DNA from: Faecalibacter rhinopitheci
GTDB lineage: Bacteria > Bacteroidota > Bacteroidia > Flavobacteriales > Weeksellaceae
Direction of reading: 5' to 3'
Length of the DNA stretch: 64,000 bases
Assembly: GCF_015234135.1 (NCBI RefSeq)
Contig: NZ_JADGIK010000005.1
Location: forward strand, 62,001 to 126,000
Part shown: in pieces, positions 56,927 to 64,000 of the stretch
How positions within the stretch are numbered: the first letter of the stretch is position 1
Layout of the letters: each line of letters begins with the position of its first letter
Translations under genes and position numbers: made by a program
Notes under the pieces: generated by a model
The model's input: the letters and a program-made list of their open reading frames with translations, nothing else
The model's database searches: none
What the model was told of the DNA's origin: nothing

Positions 56927-57973
56927 TTAATTATATTGTTTATCGTAATATTTTTGATAGTCTCCAGAAGTTACATTATCTAACCACTCTTCATTTGCTA
57001 AAAACCAATCAATTGTTTTAGATAATCCTTCCTCAAATGTTACTGATGGTTTCCAACCTAATTCTTGATTAATTTTTGTCGCATCAATAGCGTAGCGTAA
57101 ATCGTGTCCTGGTCGATCTTTTACAAATGTAATAAGTTGTTCTGCTGTACCCGCCTCACGTCCTAATTTTTCATCCATTTGTTTACAAAGCTCTTTTACC
57201 AAATCAATATTCTTCCATTCATTGAATCCTCCTACATTATAAGATGCTCCATTTTTACCTTCATGGAAAACTAAATCAATCGCTTTTGCATGATCGATTA
57301 CAAATAACCAATCGCGTGTATATTTTCCATCACCGTAAATTGGTAAAGGTTTCCCGTTTAAAATATTATGGATACATAACGGTATTAACTTTTCAGGAAA
57401 ATGATTTGGACCATAGTTGTTAGAACAATTTGTTAACACTATCGGTAAACCATATGTATCATGATATGCTCTTACAAAATGATCTGAAGAAGCTTTTGAA
57501 GCTGAATAAGGTGAATGCGGATCGTATGAAGTTTCTTCTGTAAAAAACCCAGTATCTCCTAAAGCGCCGAAAACTTCATCTGTTGAAACATGATGAAATC
57601 TTTTTCCTTCAAAATTCGATCCCCAGATATGCTTAGCTGCATTTAATAAGTTTACTGTTCCTATTACATTCGTCATGACAAATTCTAAAGGGTTAGTAAT
57701 CGAACGATCCACATGAGATTCTGCTGCTAAATGGATTATTCCATCAGGTTGATAAGTTTCGAAAACTTCTAGAATTTGTTTTGCATCTACAATATCCGCT
57801 TTTACAAATTTATAATTCGGGCGATCCTCGATATCTTTTAAATTTTCTAAATTCCCTGCGTACGTTAAAGCGTCTAAGTTAATTATTTTTGTATCTGTGT
57901 ATTTCAATACAAATTCTCTTACAACGTGTGAACCGATAAAACCAGCACCACCTGTAATTAAAATAGTTTTCAT
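56927..57973 (-). CDS. rmlB: dTDP-glucose 4,6-dehydratase
   Basis: Makes dTDP-4-keto-6-deoxy-glucose from dTDP-glucose using bound NAD. Of 348 residues. ILITGGAGFIGSHV at the start, VSTDEVFG (catalytic Asp/Glu), YSASKASSD with Tyr/Lys, and NCSNNYGPNHFPEKLIPL. It is the first gene of locus 2's long minus-strand operon, with a 5' leader of about 70 bases and a promoter at 58050-58057. Its end is separated from rmlA by a hairpin. Confidence 0.97.
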   Translation of the reverse strand: MKTILITGGAGFIGSHVVREFVLKYTDTKIINLDALTYAGNLENLKDIEDRPNYKFVKADIVDAKQILEVFETYQPDGIIHLAAESHVDRSITNPLEFVMTNVIGTVNLLNAAKHIWGSNFEGKRFHHVSTDEVFGALGDTGFFTEETSYDPHSPYSASKASSDHFVRAYHDTYGLPIVLTNCSNNYGPNHFPEKLIPLCIHNILNGKPLPIYGDGKYTRDWLFVIDHAKAIDLVFHEGKNGASYNVGGFNEWKNIDLVKELCKQMDEKLGREAGTAEQLITFVKDRPGHDLRYAIDATKINQELGWKPSVTFEEGLSKTIDWFLANEEWLDNVTSGDYQKYYDKQYN

Positions 57974-58380
57974 AGAAATTAAATAGTTTTTACGAATTAA
58001 TTTTCGTTCTTGATTTTTTTTAAATCCTTTTATCTCAATATATCTTATTCAAAGATAATCTTATTCTTTAGTTTTTTTAAAGTTAACCCATTTAATAAAA
58101 GGCAAAAACATTAGTTATTATTTTATAACTACTTATTAAACAATTAGTTTTATTATCCTTTAAGATAAATAAATTATTTATTGAAATTTTAGAATAGATA
58201 CACAAATTTATAATTTTTAAGTGATTTATAGATTATATGATTTTAATATTACTAAGATTTGTAAATTCTTAAAAAAAACTCTTGATTCTTATGAATTTAA
58301 AAAATGACCAAATATTTAATTCATCTAAAATTAGTCAGCCCATAATTTTAAATTAAATTAGCGGAAACAATTAAATAATA
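57974..58380. other. Intergenic region upstream of rmlB and panB
   Basis: Four hundred AT-rich bases between divergent genes. On the minus strand, TATCTTTG (bases 58050-58057) is a full -7 match for rmlB; a second one, TAAATTTG, sits at 58203-58210. For panB on plus I find no exact TAnnTTTG near 58350. No other structure was seen. Confidence 0.6.
58050..58057 (-). promoter_or_regulatory. -7 element of the locus 2 operon (rmlB)
   Basis: Minus strand TATCTTTG, full match. Distance to the rmlB ATG about 76 bases. The -33 region is AT-rich with no exact TTTG. Confidence 0.55.
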
Positions 58381-59196
58381 ATGTCTGTAAATAAAGAAAT
58401 AAAACGAATTACTACTGAAACTTTACGTAAAATGAAGTTTGATGGTGATAAAATATCAATGCTAACAGCCTATGATTTTACAATGGCTACAATTGTAGAT
58501 CATGCTGGGACAGAAGTAATTTTAGTTGGAGATTCTGCAGCAAATGTAATGGCTGGGCACGAAACAACTTTACCAATTACACTAGATCAAATGATTTATC
58601 ATGCGCAATGTGTAGTTCGTGGTGCTAAACGTGCATTAGTTGTTGTTGATTTACCTTTTGGTACTTACCAATCAGATCCTCAGAAAGCATTAGAATCTTC
58701 AGTACGTATTATGAAAGAATCAGGTGCTCATGCTATAAAATTAGAAGGTGGTAAAGAGATTGAGGAATCTATTCGCCGCATTGTAAACGCTGGTATACCT
58801 GTAATGGGACATTTAGGTTTAACACCACAATCTATTTATCAATTTGGTTCTTATAAAGTAAGAGCAAAAGATGATGCTGAAGCTGAAAAATTACTTAGTG
58901 ATGCAAAACTATTAGAAGAGTTAGGATGTTTTTCATTAGTAATGGAAAAAATTCCAGCTGGATTAGCTACTAAAGTTACAGAATCAATTTCAATCCCTAC
59001 AATTGGAATCGGTGCAGGGAATGGTACAGACGGGCAAGTTTTAGTAGTACATGATATGTTAGGTTTAAATAACGAATTTAAACCAAAATTTGTACGCAAA
59101 TATTTAAATTTAGAAGATCAAATCGTAAATGCAATTGGTCAATATGTACAAGATGTAAAATCTACAGATTTCCCAAATAGCAACGAACAATACTAA
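58381..59196 (+). CDS. panB: 3-methyl-2-oxobutanoate hydroxymethyltransferase
   Basis: First committed step of pantothenate synthesis: ketopantoate from 2-oxoisovalerate and methylene-THF. The 271 residues match the (beta/alpha)8 family. Motifs: MLTAYDFTMATIVD, ILVGDSAANVMAGHETTLP with the metal-binding Asp, VVDLPFGTYQ, AIKLEGG, VMGHLGLTPQSI and IGIGAGNGTDGQVLV. Together with coaE at 37340 it touches coenzyme A supply, but they are far apart. Start at MSVNKEIK is the first ATG and fits the family. Confidence 0.96.
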   Translation: MSVNKEIKRITTETLRKMKFDGDKISMLTAYDFTMATIVDHAGTEVILVGDSAANVMAGHETTLPITLDQMIYHAQCVVRGAKRALVVVDLPFGTYQSDPQKALESSVRIMKESGAHAIKLEGGKEIEESIRRIVNAGIPVMGHLGLTPQSIYQFGSYKVRAKDDAEAEKLLSDAKLLEELGCFSLVMEKIPAGLATKVTESISIPTIGIGAGNGTDGQVLVVHDMLGLNNEFKPKFVRKYLNLEDQIVNAIGQYVQDVKSTDFPNSNEQY

Positions 59197-59248
59197 TTTC
59201 GTTTTAAGCAGTATATTTTAGGTTTTTAATATTCTCTAATTTTCTTCA

Positions 59249-59256
59249 TACTTTTG
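59249..59256 (+). promoter_or_regulatory. -7 element upstream of the pseudouridine synthase gene
   Basis: TACTTTTG, full match. Predicted transcript start near 59262, just before a hairpin with a T run. Confidence 0.5.
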
Positions 59257-59264
59257 TATAAGAA

Positions 59265-59295
59265 TTAGGTTTATTCAAAACCTAAATTTTTTTTT
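59265..59295 (+). terminator. Hairpin with U run in the leader of the pseudouridine synthase gene
   Basis: TTAGGTTT (59265-59272) pairs with AAACCTAA (59278-59285), loop ATTCA, then nine T at 59287-59295. It either ends panB transcription or acts as an attenuator for the gene at 59314. Confidence 0.6.
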
Positions 59296-59313
59296 ATAGC
59301 ACAGCTTAATACA

Positions 59314-59997
59314 ATGAATCCAGAAATTCTTTTCGAAGACAATCACTTACTAATTATCAATAAACGAGCAGGCGAACTTGCCCAAGGTGATGAGACAGGT
59401 GATGTTCCTTTAATTGATAGTTTAAAAGACTTCATCAAAAAACGTGATCAAAAACCAGGTAATGTATTTTTAGGCTTAGTGCATCGTTTAGATCGCCCAA
59501 CTTCGGGTGTCATTATTTTTGCGAAAACTTCAAAAGCTTTAACTCGTATGAACGAGATGTTTCAAAAACGTGACATTGATAAGGTATACCGTGCAATTGT
59601 ACAAAGCAAACCTCCGAAAGATTTTGAACGTTTAGAACATTACTTACGCAAAAATCCAAAGAACAATAAAACAACTGTCTTTAATAAACCGACGGGTGAT
59701 GCTAAAAAAGCGATTCTGGAATATACGTATTTAGGTGCATTGGATTCTTTTCACTGTGTCGAAGTTAAATTATTTACAGGTCGTTCGCATCAAATTCGTT
59801 CACAATTAGCTGCCGTTGGGTGTCCAATCAAAGGCGATTTAAAATACGGAGCTAAACGTTCTAATCCAGACGGAAGTATTTGTTTACACGCGTACCGCAT
59901 CACGTTTGAACATCCAGTTAAAAAAGAAGAAATGACTGTGATTGCTCCAGTTCCGAAGGATAAAATTTGGCAAGCAACCAATAAATTTAATGCGTAA
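59314..59997 (+). CDS. RluA-family pseudouridine synthase
   Basis: Isomerises specific uridines in rRNA or tRNA. The 227 residues have the family core: LFEDNHLLIINKRAGELAQ, VHRLDRPTSGV with catalytic Asp60, DKVYRAIV, and GRSHQIRSQLAAVGCPIKGDLKYGA. It lacks the S4 domain seen in RluC/RluD and so resembles the short RluA/TruC-like class. It starts the 59-62 kb plus-strand group; LpxL-like gene follows by 22 bases. Target uridine unknown. Confidence 0.92.
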   Translation: MNPEILFEDNHLLIINKRAGELAQGDETGDVPLIDSLKDFIKKRDQKPGNVFLGLVHRLDRPTSGVIIFAKTSKALTRMNEMFQKRDIDKVYRAIVQSKPPKDFERLEHYLRKNPKNNKTTVFNKPTGDAKKAILEYTYLGALDSFHCVEVKLFTGRSHQIRSQLAAVGCPIKGDLKYGAKRSNPDGSICLHAYRITFEHPVKKEEMTVIAPVPKDKIWQATNKFNA

Positions 59998-60019
59998 TTT
60001 TACGCCTTAATTCATTGCA

Positions 60020-60892
60020 ATGAATACAGTATTTTATTTTATCATTTATCAGCTATCAAGATTACCTTTATCGGTACTTTATTGGTTTGCTGATTTCTTA
60101 TATTTCTTGTTATACACCGTAATTGGGTACAGAAGAAATGTTATTAAAAATAATCTGCGCAATTGTTTTCCTGAAAAATCAGAACAAGAAATCAATCAGA
60201 TTTACAAAGACTTTTATCGCTATTTCACAGATTACTTAGTAGAAACCTTAAAAGCATTTTCGATTACTCAAGAAGAATTGGACCAACGTCATACCTTTTC
60301 GAATATGGAAGCTTTTGCAGAAATTAAAGCAGAAGGTCGAAATGCCATGATGATGAATGGTCATGTTTTCAATTGGGAATGGTACATCAATTTAGGAAAA
60401 TATATGCCGATTGATAACACTTGTGCAGTTTATCACAAAGTTAAAAATCCATTTTGGAACGAAAAGATCAATCTAATTCGTGAACGTTTTGGAACAATTA
60501 CCATTGATATGAAGGATGTGCTTCGTTTTATGATGAAAGCACCCAACAATGGAAGTCACGTTTTCTTATTCGTAGCCGATCAAAGTCCAAAGAAAAGTGC
60601 TGTTCATTTCTGGACAAAATTCTTTAATCAAGATACACCTGCTTTTAATGGCTTTGAAAAAATTGCGATTCGAAAAAACATCGGTGTTGTTTATTGTAAG
60701 ACCGAAAAAATAAAAAGAGGATATTATCATACGACTTTCGAACGTATGTATCCTGCAGATGGTGTTCAATTCAAAGAGAATGAAATCGTTGAACAATTTT
60801 TCACCAAATTAGAAAATCACATCAAAGAAGATCCAGCAAACTGGTTATGGAGCCATAAGCGTTGGAAGTATAAAAAAGAAGATTTCCAATGA
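60020..60892 (+). CDS. LpxL/HtrB-like lysophospholipid or lipid A acyltransferase
   Basis: Inner-membrane acyltransferase of 290 residues. N-terminal anchor (about 5-35), then the HX4E catalytic motif in NGHVFNWEW (His115, Glu120), FVADQSPKKSAVHFWTKFFN with substrate-binding Arg/Lys residues, and WLWSHKRWKY at the end, a hallmark of the LpxL/LpxM family. It probably adds a secondary acyl chain to lipid A, though Bacteroidota members can also act on other lipids. It overlaps the GT2 gene by 4 bases, suggesting coupled expression. Confidence 0.92.
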   Translation: MNTVFYFIIYQLSRLPLSVLYWFADFLYFLLYTVIGYRRNVIKNNLRNCFPEKSEQEINQIYKDFYRYFTDYLVETLKAFSITQEELDQRHTFSNMEAFAEIKAEGRNAMMMNGHVFNWEWYINLGKYMPIDNTCAVYHKVKNPFWNEKINLIRERFGTITIDMKDVLRFMMKAPNNGSHVFLFVADQSPKKSAVHFWTKFFNQDTPAFNGFEKIAIRKNIGVVYCKTEKIKRGYYHTTFERMYPADGVQFKENEIVEQFFTKLENHIKEDPANWLWSHKRWKYKKEDFQ

Positions 60893-61881
60893 AATTAGCC
60901 GTCGTTATATTAAACTGGAATGGTCGAAAACTCTTAGAAGAATTTCTACCATCAGTCGTTGCGCATACAAACAATGCTGAATTATATGTGATTGATAATG
61001 CCTCTACGGATAATTCAATTTCATTTTTAAATACACATTATCCTCAGATTAAAATTGTACAAAATCAAGGAAACTATGGTTTTGCTAAAGGTTATAATGA
61101 AGGATTAAAACATATTGATGCCGATATTTATTGTCTTTTAAATTCGGATGTTGAGGTCACAGCCAACTGGACAGAACCTATTTTAGAATTATTTAAAAAA
61201 GATGCATCCATTGCTGCCATTCAACCGAAGATTTTAGATTATAAAAATAAATCAAAATTCGAGTATGCAGGTGCTGGAGGTGGTTTTATCGATGAATTTG
61301 GTTATCCATTTTGTCGTGGACGTGTCTTTTTTGATTTAGAAGAAGACCAAGGGCAATACAACGATACAATCGAATGTTTTTGGGCAACAGGTGCCAGTTT
61401 ATTTATTCGTCAAGAAGATTTCGTTCGTCAAAAAGGTTTCGATGAAGACTTTTTTGCCCATATGGAGGAAATTGATTTGTGTTGGCGTTTAAAAAATGAT
61501 AATCGAAAGATTTACTATTGTGGACAATCTACCGTATACCATTTAGGTGGTGGAACCTTACAAAAAAACAATCCGAAAAAAACATATTTAAATTTCAGAA
61601 ACTGTTTAAATATGTATCTGAAGAATTTACCAAAAGATCAGTTGTTTCCGATTATCTTCTCCCGATTATCCTTGGATGGTGTTTCAGCAATTGTATTCTT
61701 GTTCCAAAACGGATTCGGACATCTTTGGTCGATATTTATGTCACACATGCATTTTTACAGAGACTTCTCTAAAATGTATAAAAAACGTGGACCTCATCAG
61801 ATTAGAAATTACGGATCGAAAAAATTAATTCCGGTTCAGTATTTCATTCAGAAAAGAAAAAAATACCAAGATTTAGAATAA
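60889..61881 (+). CDS. Glycosyltransferase family 2 (rhamnosyltransferase-like)
   Basis: GT-A enzyme of 330 residues: AVVILNWNGRKLLEEFL, YVIDNASTDNSISFL, NYGFAKGYNEGL, YCLLNSDVEV, and FFAHMEEIDLCWRLKND, all typical of the GT2 group annotated as rhamnosyltransferases or WbbL-like. The C-terminus has a hydrophobic segment (SAIVFLFQNGFGHLWSIF) and is basic. It overlaps the LpxL-like gene by 4 bases. A terminator follows. Sugar not readable. Confidence 0.93.
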   Translation: MKLAVVILNWNGRKLLEEFLPSVVAHTNNAELYVIDNASTDNSISFLNTHYPQIKIVQNQGNYGFAKGYNEGLKHIDADIYCLLNSDVEVTANWTEPILELFKKDASIAAIQPKILDYKNKSKFEYAGAGGGFIDEFGYPFCRGRVFFDLEEDQGQYNDTIECFWATGASLFIRQEDFVRQKGFDEDFFAHMEEIDLCWRLKNDNRKIYYCGQSTVYHLGGGTLQKNNPKKTYLNFRNCLNMYLKNLPKDQLFPIIFSRLSLDGVSAIVFLFQNGFGHLWSIFMSHMHFYRDFSKMYKKRGPHQIRNYGSKKLIPVQYFIQKRKKYQDLE

Positions 61882-61886
61882 TTCTC

Positions 61887-61921
61887 AATACTCTGATTCA
61901 ATGAATTAGAGTATTTTTTTG
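61887..61921 (+). terminator. Terminator after the GT2 gene
   Basis: AATACTCT (61887-61894) and AGAGTATT (61908-61915), with further inner pairing, followed by a T run. Confidence 0.8.
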
Positions 61922-61923
61922 TT

Positions 61924-61931
61924 TAAATTTG
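61924..61931 (+). promoter_or_regulatory. -7 element of the first GLPGLI gene
   Basis: TAAATTTG, full match, 19 bases before the ATG at 61951. Confidence 0.5.
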
Positions 61932-61950
61932 AATAAACTATACAACTAAT

Positions 61951-62715
61951 ATGAAAAAGTTATTTGCAGCTACTCTCCTATTTTTTAGTGCATTCATTTT
62001 TGCACAAGATAAATTTGAAGTGACCTATATTACACGTATTATACTTCCAGCTGATTTCGAATTTCAAGCATCTGGCGGCAGAACTATGTCAAAAGATATG
62101 CAAGACGATTTTAAAAAAGCCTTGCAAGAACCACAAGAAAATACGTTAACCGTATTTGGTCAACAATCATTTTATAAAGCCGTAGAAAAAATCAGTAACG
62201 ATCAAGAAGCTTCGATGGGACGTTCGCATATGAAATTTATGCGTTTCGGCGGAGATAATATCTATCAAGATTTGGCCAATGGAATCTATTATAAGGATCT
62301 AATGATTTCGGCAAAAGATTATACCATTAAAGATCAATTGAAACCATTTGATTGGAAATTAACGCGTGAGACAAAAACCATTTTAGGAAACGAAGCGCGC
62401 AAAGCCACATTAATGCAAAATGATCAAGAATTAACGGTTTGGTATGCCACTAAAATTCCGAATAAAACAGGACCAGAAAATTATTGGGGGTTACCAGGTT
62501 TAATTTTAGAAATTGAATCGCCCTTAGATCAAGGTTGGATTAAAGGGAAACGTATCATTACAATTGGAGATATTAAGCCAATAAATAACACCAAACCGAT
62601 TGAAGCTCCAAAAGTAAAAACAACGATTACAGAAGTGGAATTCGAAAAATTAAAAGAAGAGCAACGTTTACGTGCTGAACAAATGAGAAATCAAGGTGTT
62701 GAAACCAAAAATTAA
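61951..62715 (+). CDS. GLPGLI family protein
   Basis: Secreted protein of 254 residues with a cleavable signal peptide (MKKLFAATLLFFSAFIFAQ). The family hallmark occurs as YWGLPGLILEIES near residue 180. Earlier FEVTYITRIILPADFEF, then YKAVEKISNDQEA and DWKLTRETKTILGNEARKAT. No lipid-Cys. Function is unknown; the family is Bacteroidota-specific and often placed near metal or surface genes. The gene downstream at 62789 is a paralogue. Terminator in between. Confidence 0.92.
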   Translation: MKKLFAATLLFFSAFIFAQDKFEVTYITRIILPADFEFQASGGRTMSKDMQDDFKKALQEPQENTLTVFGQQSFYKAVEKISNDQEASMGRSHMKFMRFGGDNIYQDLANGIYYKDLMISAKDYTIKDQLKPFDWKLTRETKTILGNEARKATLMQNDQELTVWYATKIPNKTGPENYWGLPGLILEIESPLDQGWIKGKRIITIGDIKPINNTKPIEAPKVKTTITEVEFEKLKEEQRLRAEQMRNQGVETKN

Positions 62716-62727
62716 ATACAAATTCTA

Positions 62728-62759
62728 TACTCCGATTAAACTTATCGGAGTTTTTTTTG
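62728..62759 (+). terminator. Terminator between the two GLPGLI genes
   Basis: ACTCCGAT (62729-62736) and ATCGGAGT (62744-62751), seven-base loop, then T run. Confidence 0.85.
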
Positions 62760-62788
62760 TCTTATTAATATAAAAATAATAAAGATAA

Positions 62789-63577
62789 ATGAAAAAAATA
62801 TTATTCCTTTCAGCTATAGTAATCTCGAGTTTAACATTTGCTCAACAAGAAAAAATTGAGGTGACTTATACTTCACGTTTAATTTTACCTGAAGACTTTA
62901 CGTTTCAACCTCCAGGAGGTGGAAATGGCCGTCAGATGCCAAAAGAAATGATGGAACAAATGATGAAACGTATCCAAGAACCACAAGAATCTACGTTAAC
63001 TATTTTTGGAGATCAATCCAATTATAAAGCGATTGAAAAAATCAGCAACGACCAACAAAATGGTGGCGGTCCAGGTGGACGTGGCGGAATGCGCATGATG
63101 CGTTTTGGTGGAAGCGATAATGTCTTTAAAAATATTTCTACAAAATCATACATGAAAGAAGTGAATATGATGTCAAAAACGTATACGGTAAAAGATGATT
63201 TACCAAATTTTGATTGGAAATTAACCCGAGAAACTCGTACTATTTTAGGAAACGAAGCACGTAAAGCGACAGCTGAAAAAGATGGTAAAGTGATTACGGC
63301 TTGGTATTCAACTAAAATTCCAGCAAAAAATGGACCTGAAAATTATTGGGGATTACCTGGTTTAATTTTGGAAGTTGAATCTGAAATTGAACAAGGTCCG
63401 ATTAAAGGTAAAAAAATCATTGTAATATCTGATATCAAAACTTCTAATGATAAAAAAGCGATTGAAATGCCAAAAGCGAAAACAACGATTACAGAAGCAG
63501 AATATGAAAAATTACAAAAAGAACAACGCGAACGTTTTGAACAAATGCGTGATCAAGGAGTAAATCGTAGAGATTAA
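62789..63577 (+). CDS. GLPGLI family protein (paralogue)
   Basis: Secreted protein of 262 residues with signal peptide MKKILFLSAIVISSLTFAQ. Same order of motifs as its neighbour (EVTYTSRLILPEDFTF, YKAIEKISNDQ, DWKLTRETRTILGNEARKAT, YWGLPGLILEVES), but with an extra Gly/Met-rich stretch (about 45-60 and 90-110, e.g. GGPGGRGGMRMMRFGG). The second copy has no clear promoter of its own. Probably a tandem duplication that has since diverged. Function unknown. Confidence 0.92.
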   Translation: MKKILFLSAIVISSLTFAQQEKIEVTYTSRLILPEDFTFQPPGGGNGRQMPKEMMEQMMKRIQEPQESTLTIFGDQSNYKAIEKISNDQQNGGGPGGRGGMRMMRFGGSDNVFKNISTKSYMKEVNMMSKTYTVKDDLPNFDWKLTRETRTILGNEARKATAEKDGKVITAWYSTKIPAKNGPENYWGLPGLILEVESEIEQGPIKGKKIIVISDIKTSNDKKAIEMPKAKTTITEAEYEKLQKEQRERFEQMRDQGVNRRD

Positions 63578-63695
63578 TCCATTCTACTGTAAAAAATCTT
63601 CGTAATTTATTATATTTAACTTAAGTTCAATCTGATAAGACCTAAATTGGACTTTAATTTGATTATTCCTTATTGTAACTTAAAATACAACGACT

Positions 63696-64000
63696 ATGAA
63701 AGCACTTATTATTGTTGATATGCAAAATGATTTTATGCCGGGTGGTGCACTTGCGGTACCTGAAGGAGATTTAATTATTGAACGCATCAATGAATTACAA
63801 AATAAATTTGAGTTAATCGTCGCAACTCAAGATTGGCATCCTGCGAATCATAAAAGTTTTGCGTCTCAACACGAAGGAAAAAATCCATTTGATGTAATTG
63901 AATTAAATGGATTACAGCAAACATTATGGCCTAATCACTGTATACAGGGCACAAAGGGAGCTGATTTCCATAAAGATTTAAATACAATCAAAGTAGAAGC
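63696..64000 (+). CDS. pncA: Nicotinamidase, C-terminus cut by window edge
   Basis: Hydrolyses nicotinamide to nicotinic acid in NAD salvage. I translated 101 codons from the ATG at 63696; the frame runs off the edge. Catalytic Asp8 in ALIIVDMQNDFMPGGALAV, then VATQDWHPANHKSFASQH with the metal-ligand Asp and His pair, and LWPNHCIQGTKGADFH, the hallmark PxHC-type stretch of nicotinamidases. The catalytic Cys region lies beyond the window. About half of the expected 200 residues is visible. Confidence 0.92.
   Translation, partial: MKALIIVDMQNDFMPGGALAVPEGDLIIERINELQNKFELIVATQDWHPANHKSFASQHEGKNPFDVIELNGLQQTLWPNHCIQGTKGADFHKDLNTIKVE

Overview
The window reads as chromosomal DNA of a low-GC member of the Bacteroidota, order Flavobacteriales. 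A Weeksellaceae/Empedobacter-like genus is my guess, not a demonstrated identity. The clues are AT-rich genes, promoters with the Bacteroidota -7 element TAnnTTTG, and lineage-typical families: DUF4199, DUF3276 (PUR-type), TIGR02757, long NusB, head-GIN lipoprotein, GLPGLI proteins and DUF1573 lipoprotein. No tRNA, rRNA, CRISPR array, insertion sequence or prophage was seen. The one structured RNA gene is an SRP RNA at 3723-3820.

Layout. 1-3.5 kb (minus): envelope/sugar operon of DUF4199 protein, polyprenyl-phosphate-type GT2, head-GIN lipoprotein and a phosphohexomutase cut by the left edge. 3.7-13.8 kb (mostly plus): SRP RNA, pyrG-yidC (overlapping), acetate transporter, GlsB-like protein (minus), glmM, TPR protein, ACP phosphodiesterase-like protein and acyl-CoA carboxylase beta. 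13.9-26.5 kb (minus): polysaccharide locus 1, with a monotopic sugar-phosphate transferase, BY-kinase/Wzc with a Gly-Tyr tail, Wza-like lipoprotein, WecA-like transferase, EpsG/Wzy-like polymerase, six glycosyltransferases and an acetyltransferase. 26.6-40.2 kb: housekeeping genes (Smr protein, hydrolase, NUMOD4/HNH protein, TIGR02757, LolD-like ABC, GT39, sucC, DUF3276, ABC exporter, nusB, DUF1573, yajC, coaE, histidine kinase and response regulator). 40.3-58.0 kb (mostly minus): polysaccharide locus 2, with rmlB, rmlA, Wzm/Wzt, a DegT aminotransferase and PglD-like acyltransferase, wecB, a small SDR, a GT-D-like protein and many glycosyltransferases; one GT2 gene (42777-43790) lies in the opposite direction. 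58.4-64 kb (plus): panB, RluA-type pseudouridine synthase, LpxL-like acyltransferase, GT2, two GLPGLI proteins and pncA cut by the right edge.

How the genes work together. Both loci build surface glycans but each looks incomplete. Locus 1 has two candidate chain-initiating enzymes, a polymerase and the Wzc/Wza export pair, but no recognisable Wzx flippase. Locus 2 has an ABC exporter whose ATPase carries a Wzt-type C-terminal glycan-binding domain, but no initiating transferase. Sharing of initiation between them is possible. The rmlB-rmlA-aminotransferase-acyltransferase set, without rmlC/rmlD, predicts a dTDP-4-acylamido-4,6-dideoxyhexose (Qui4NAc or Fuc4NAc type), and wecB predicts ManNAc. 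GlmM (toward UDP-GlcNAc) and the phosphohexomutases could feed precursors.

Regulatory features read directly include three genes whose -7 element ends exactly four bases before the start codon (probable leaderless mRNAs), a 14-bp terminator-like hairpin between rmlB and rmlA, and an inverted repeat at about -60 of the acetate transporter promoter. No clearly new biological system was identified. The most unusual items are these promoter architectures, the complementary glycan loci, and an ABC exporter with a non-canonical catalytic residue.
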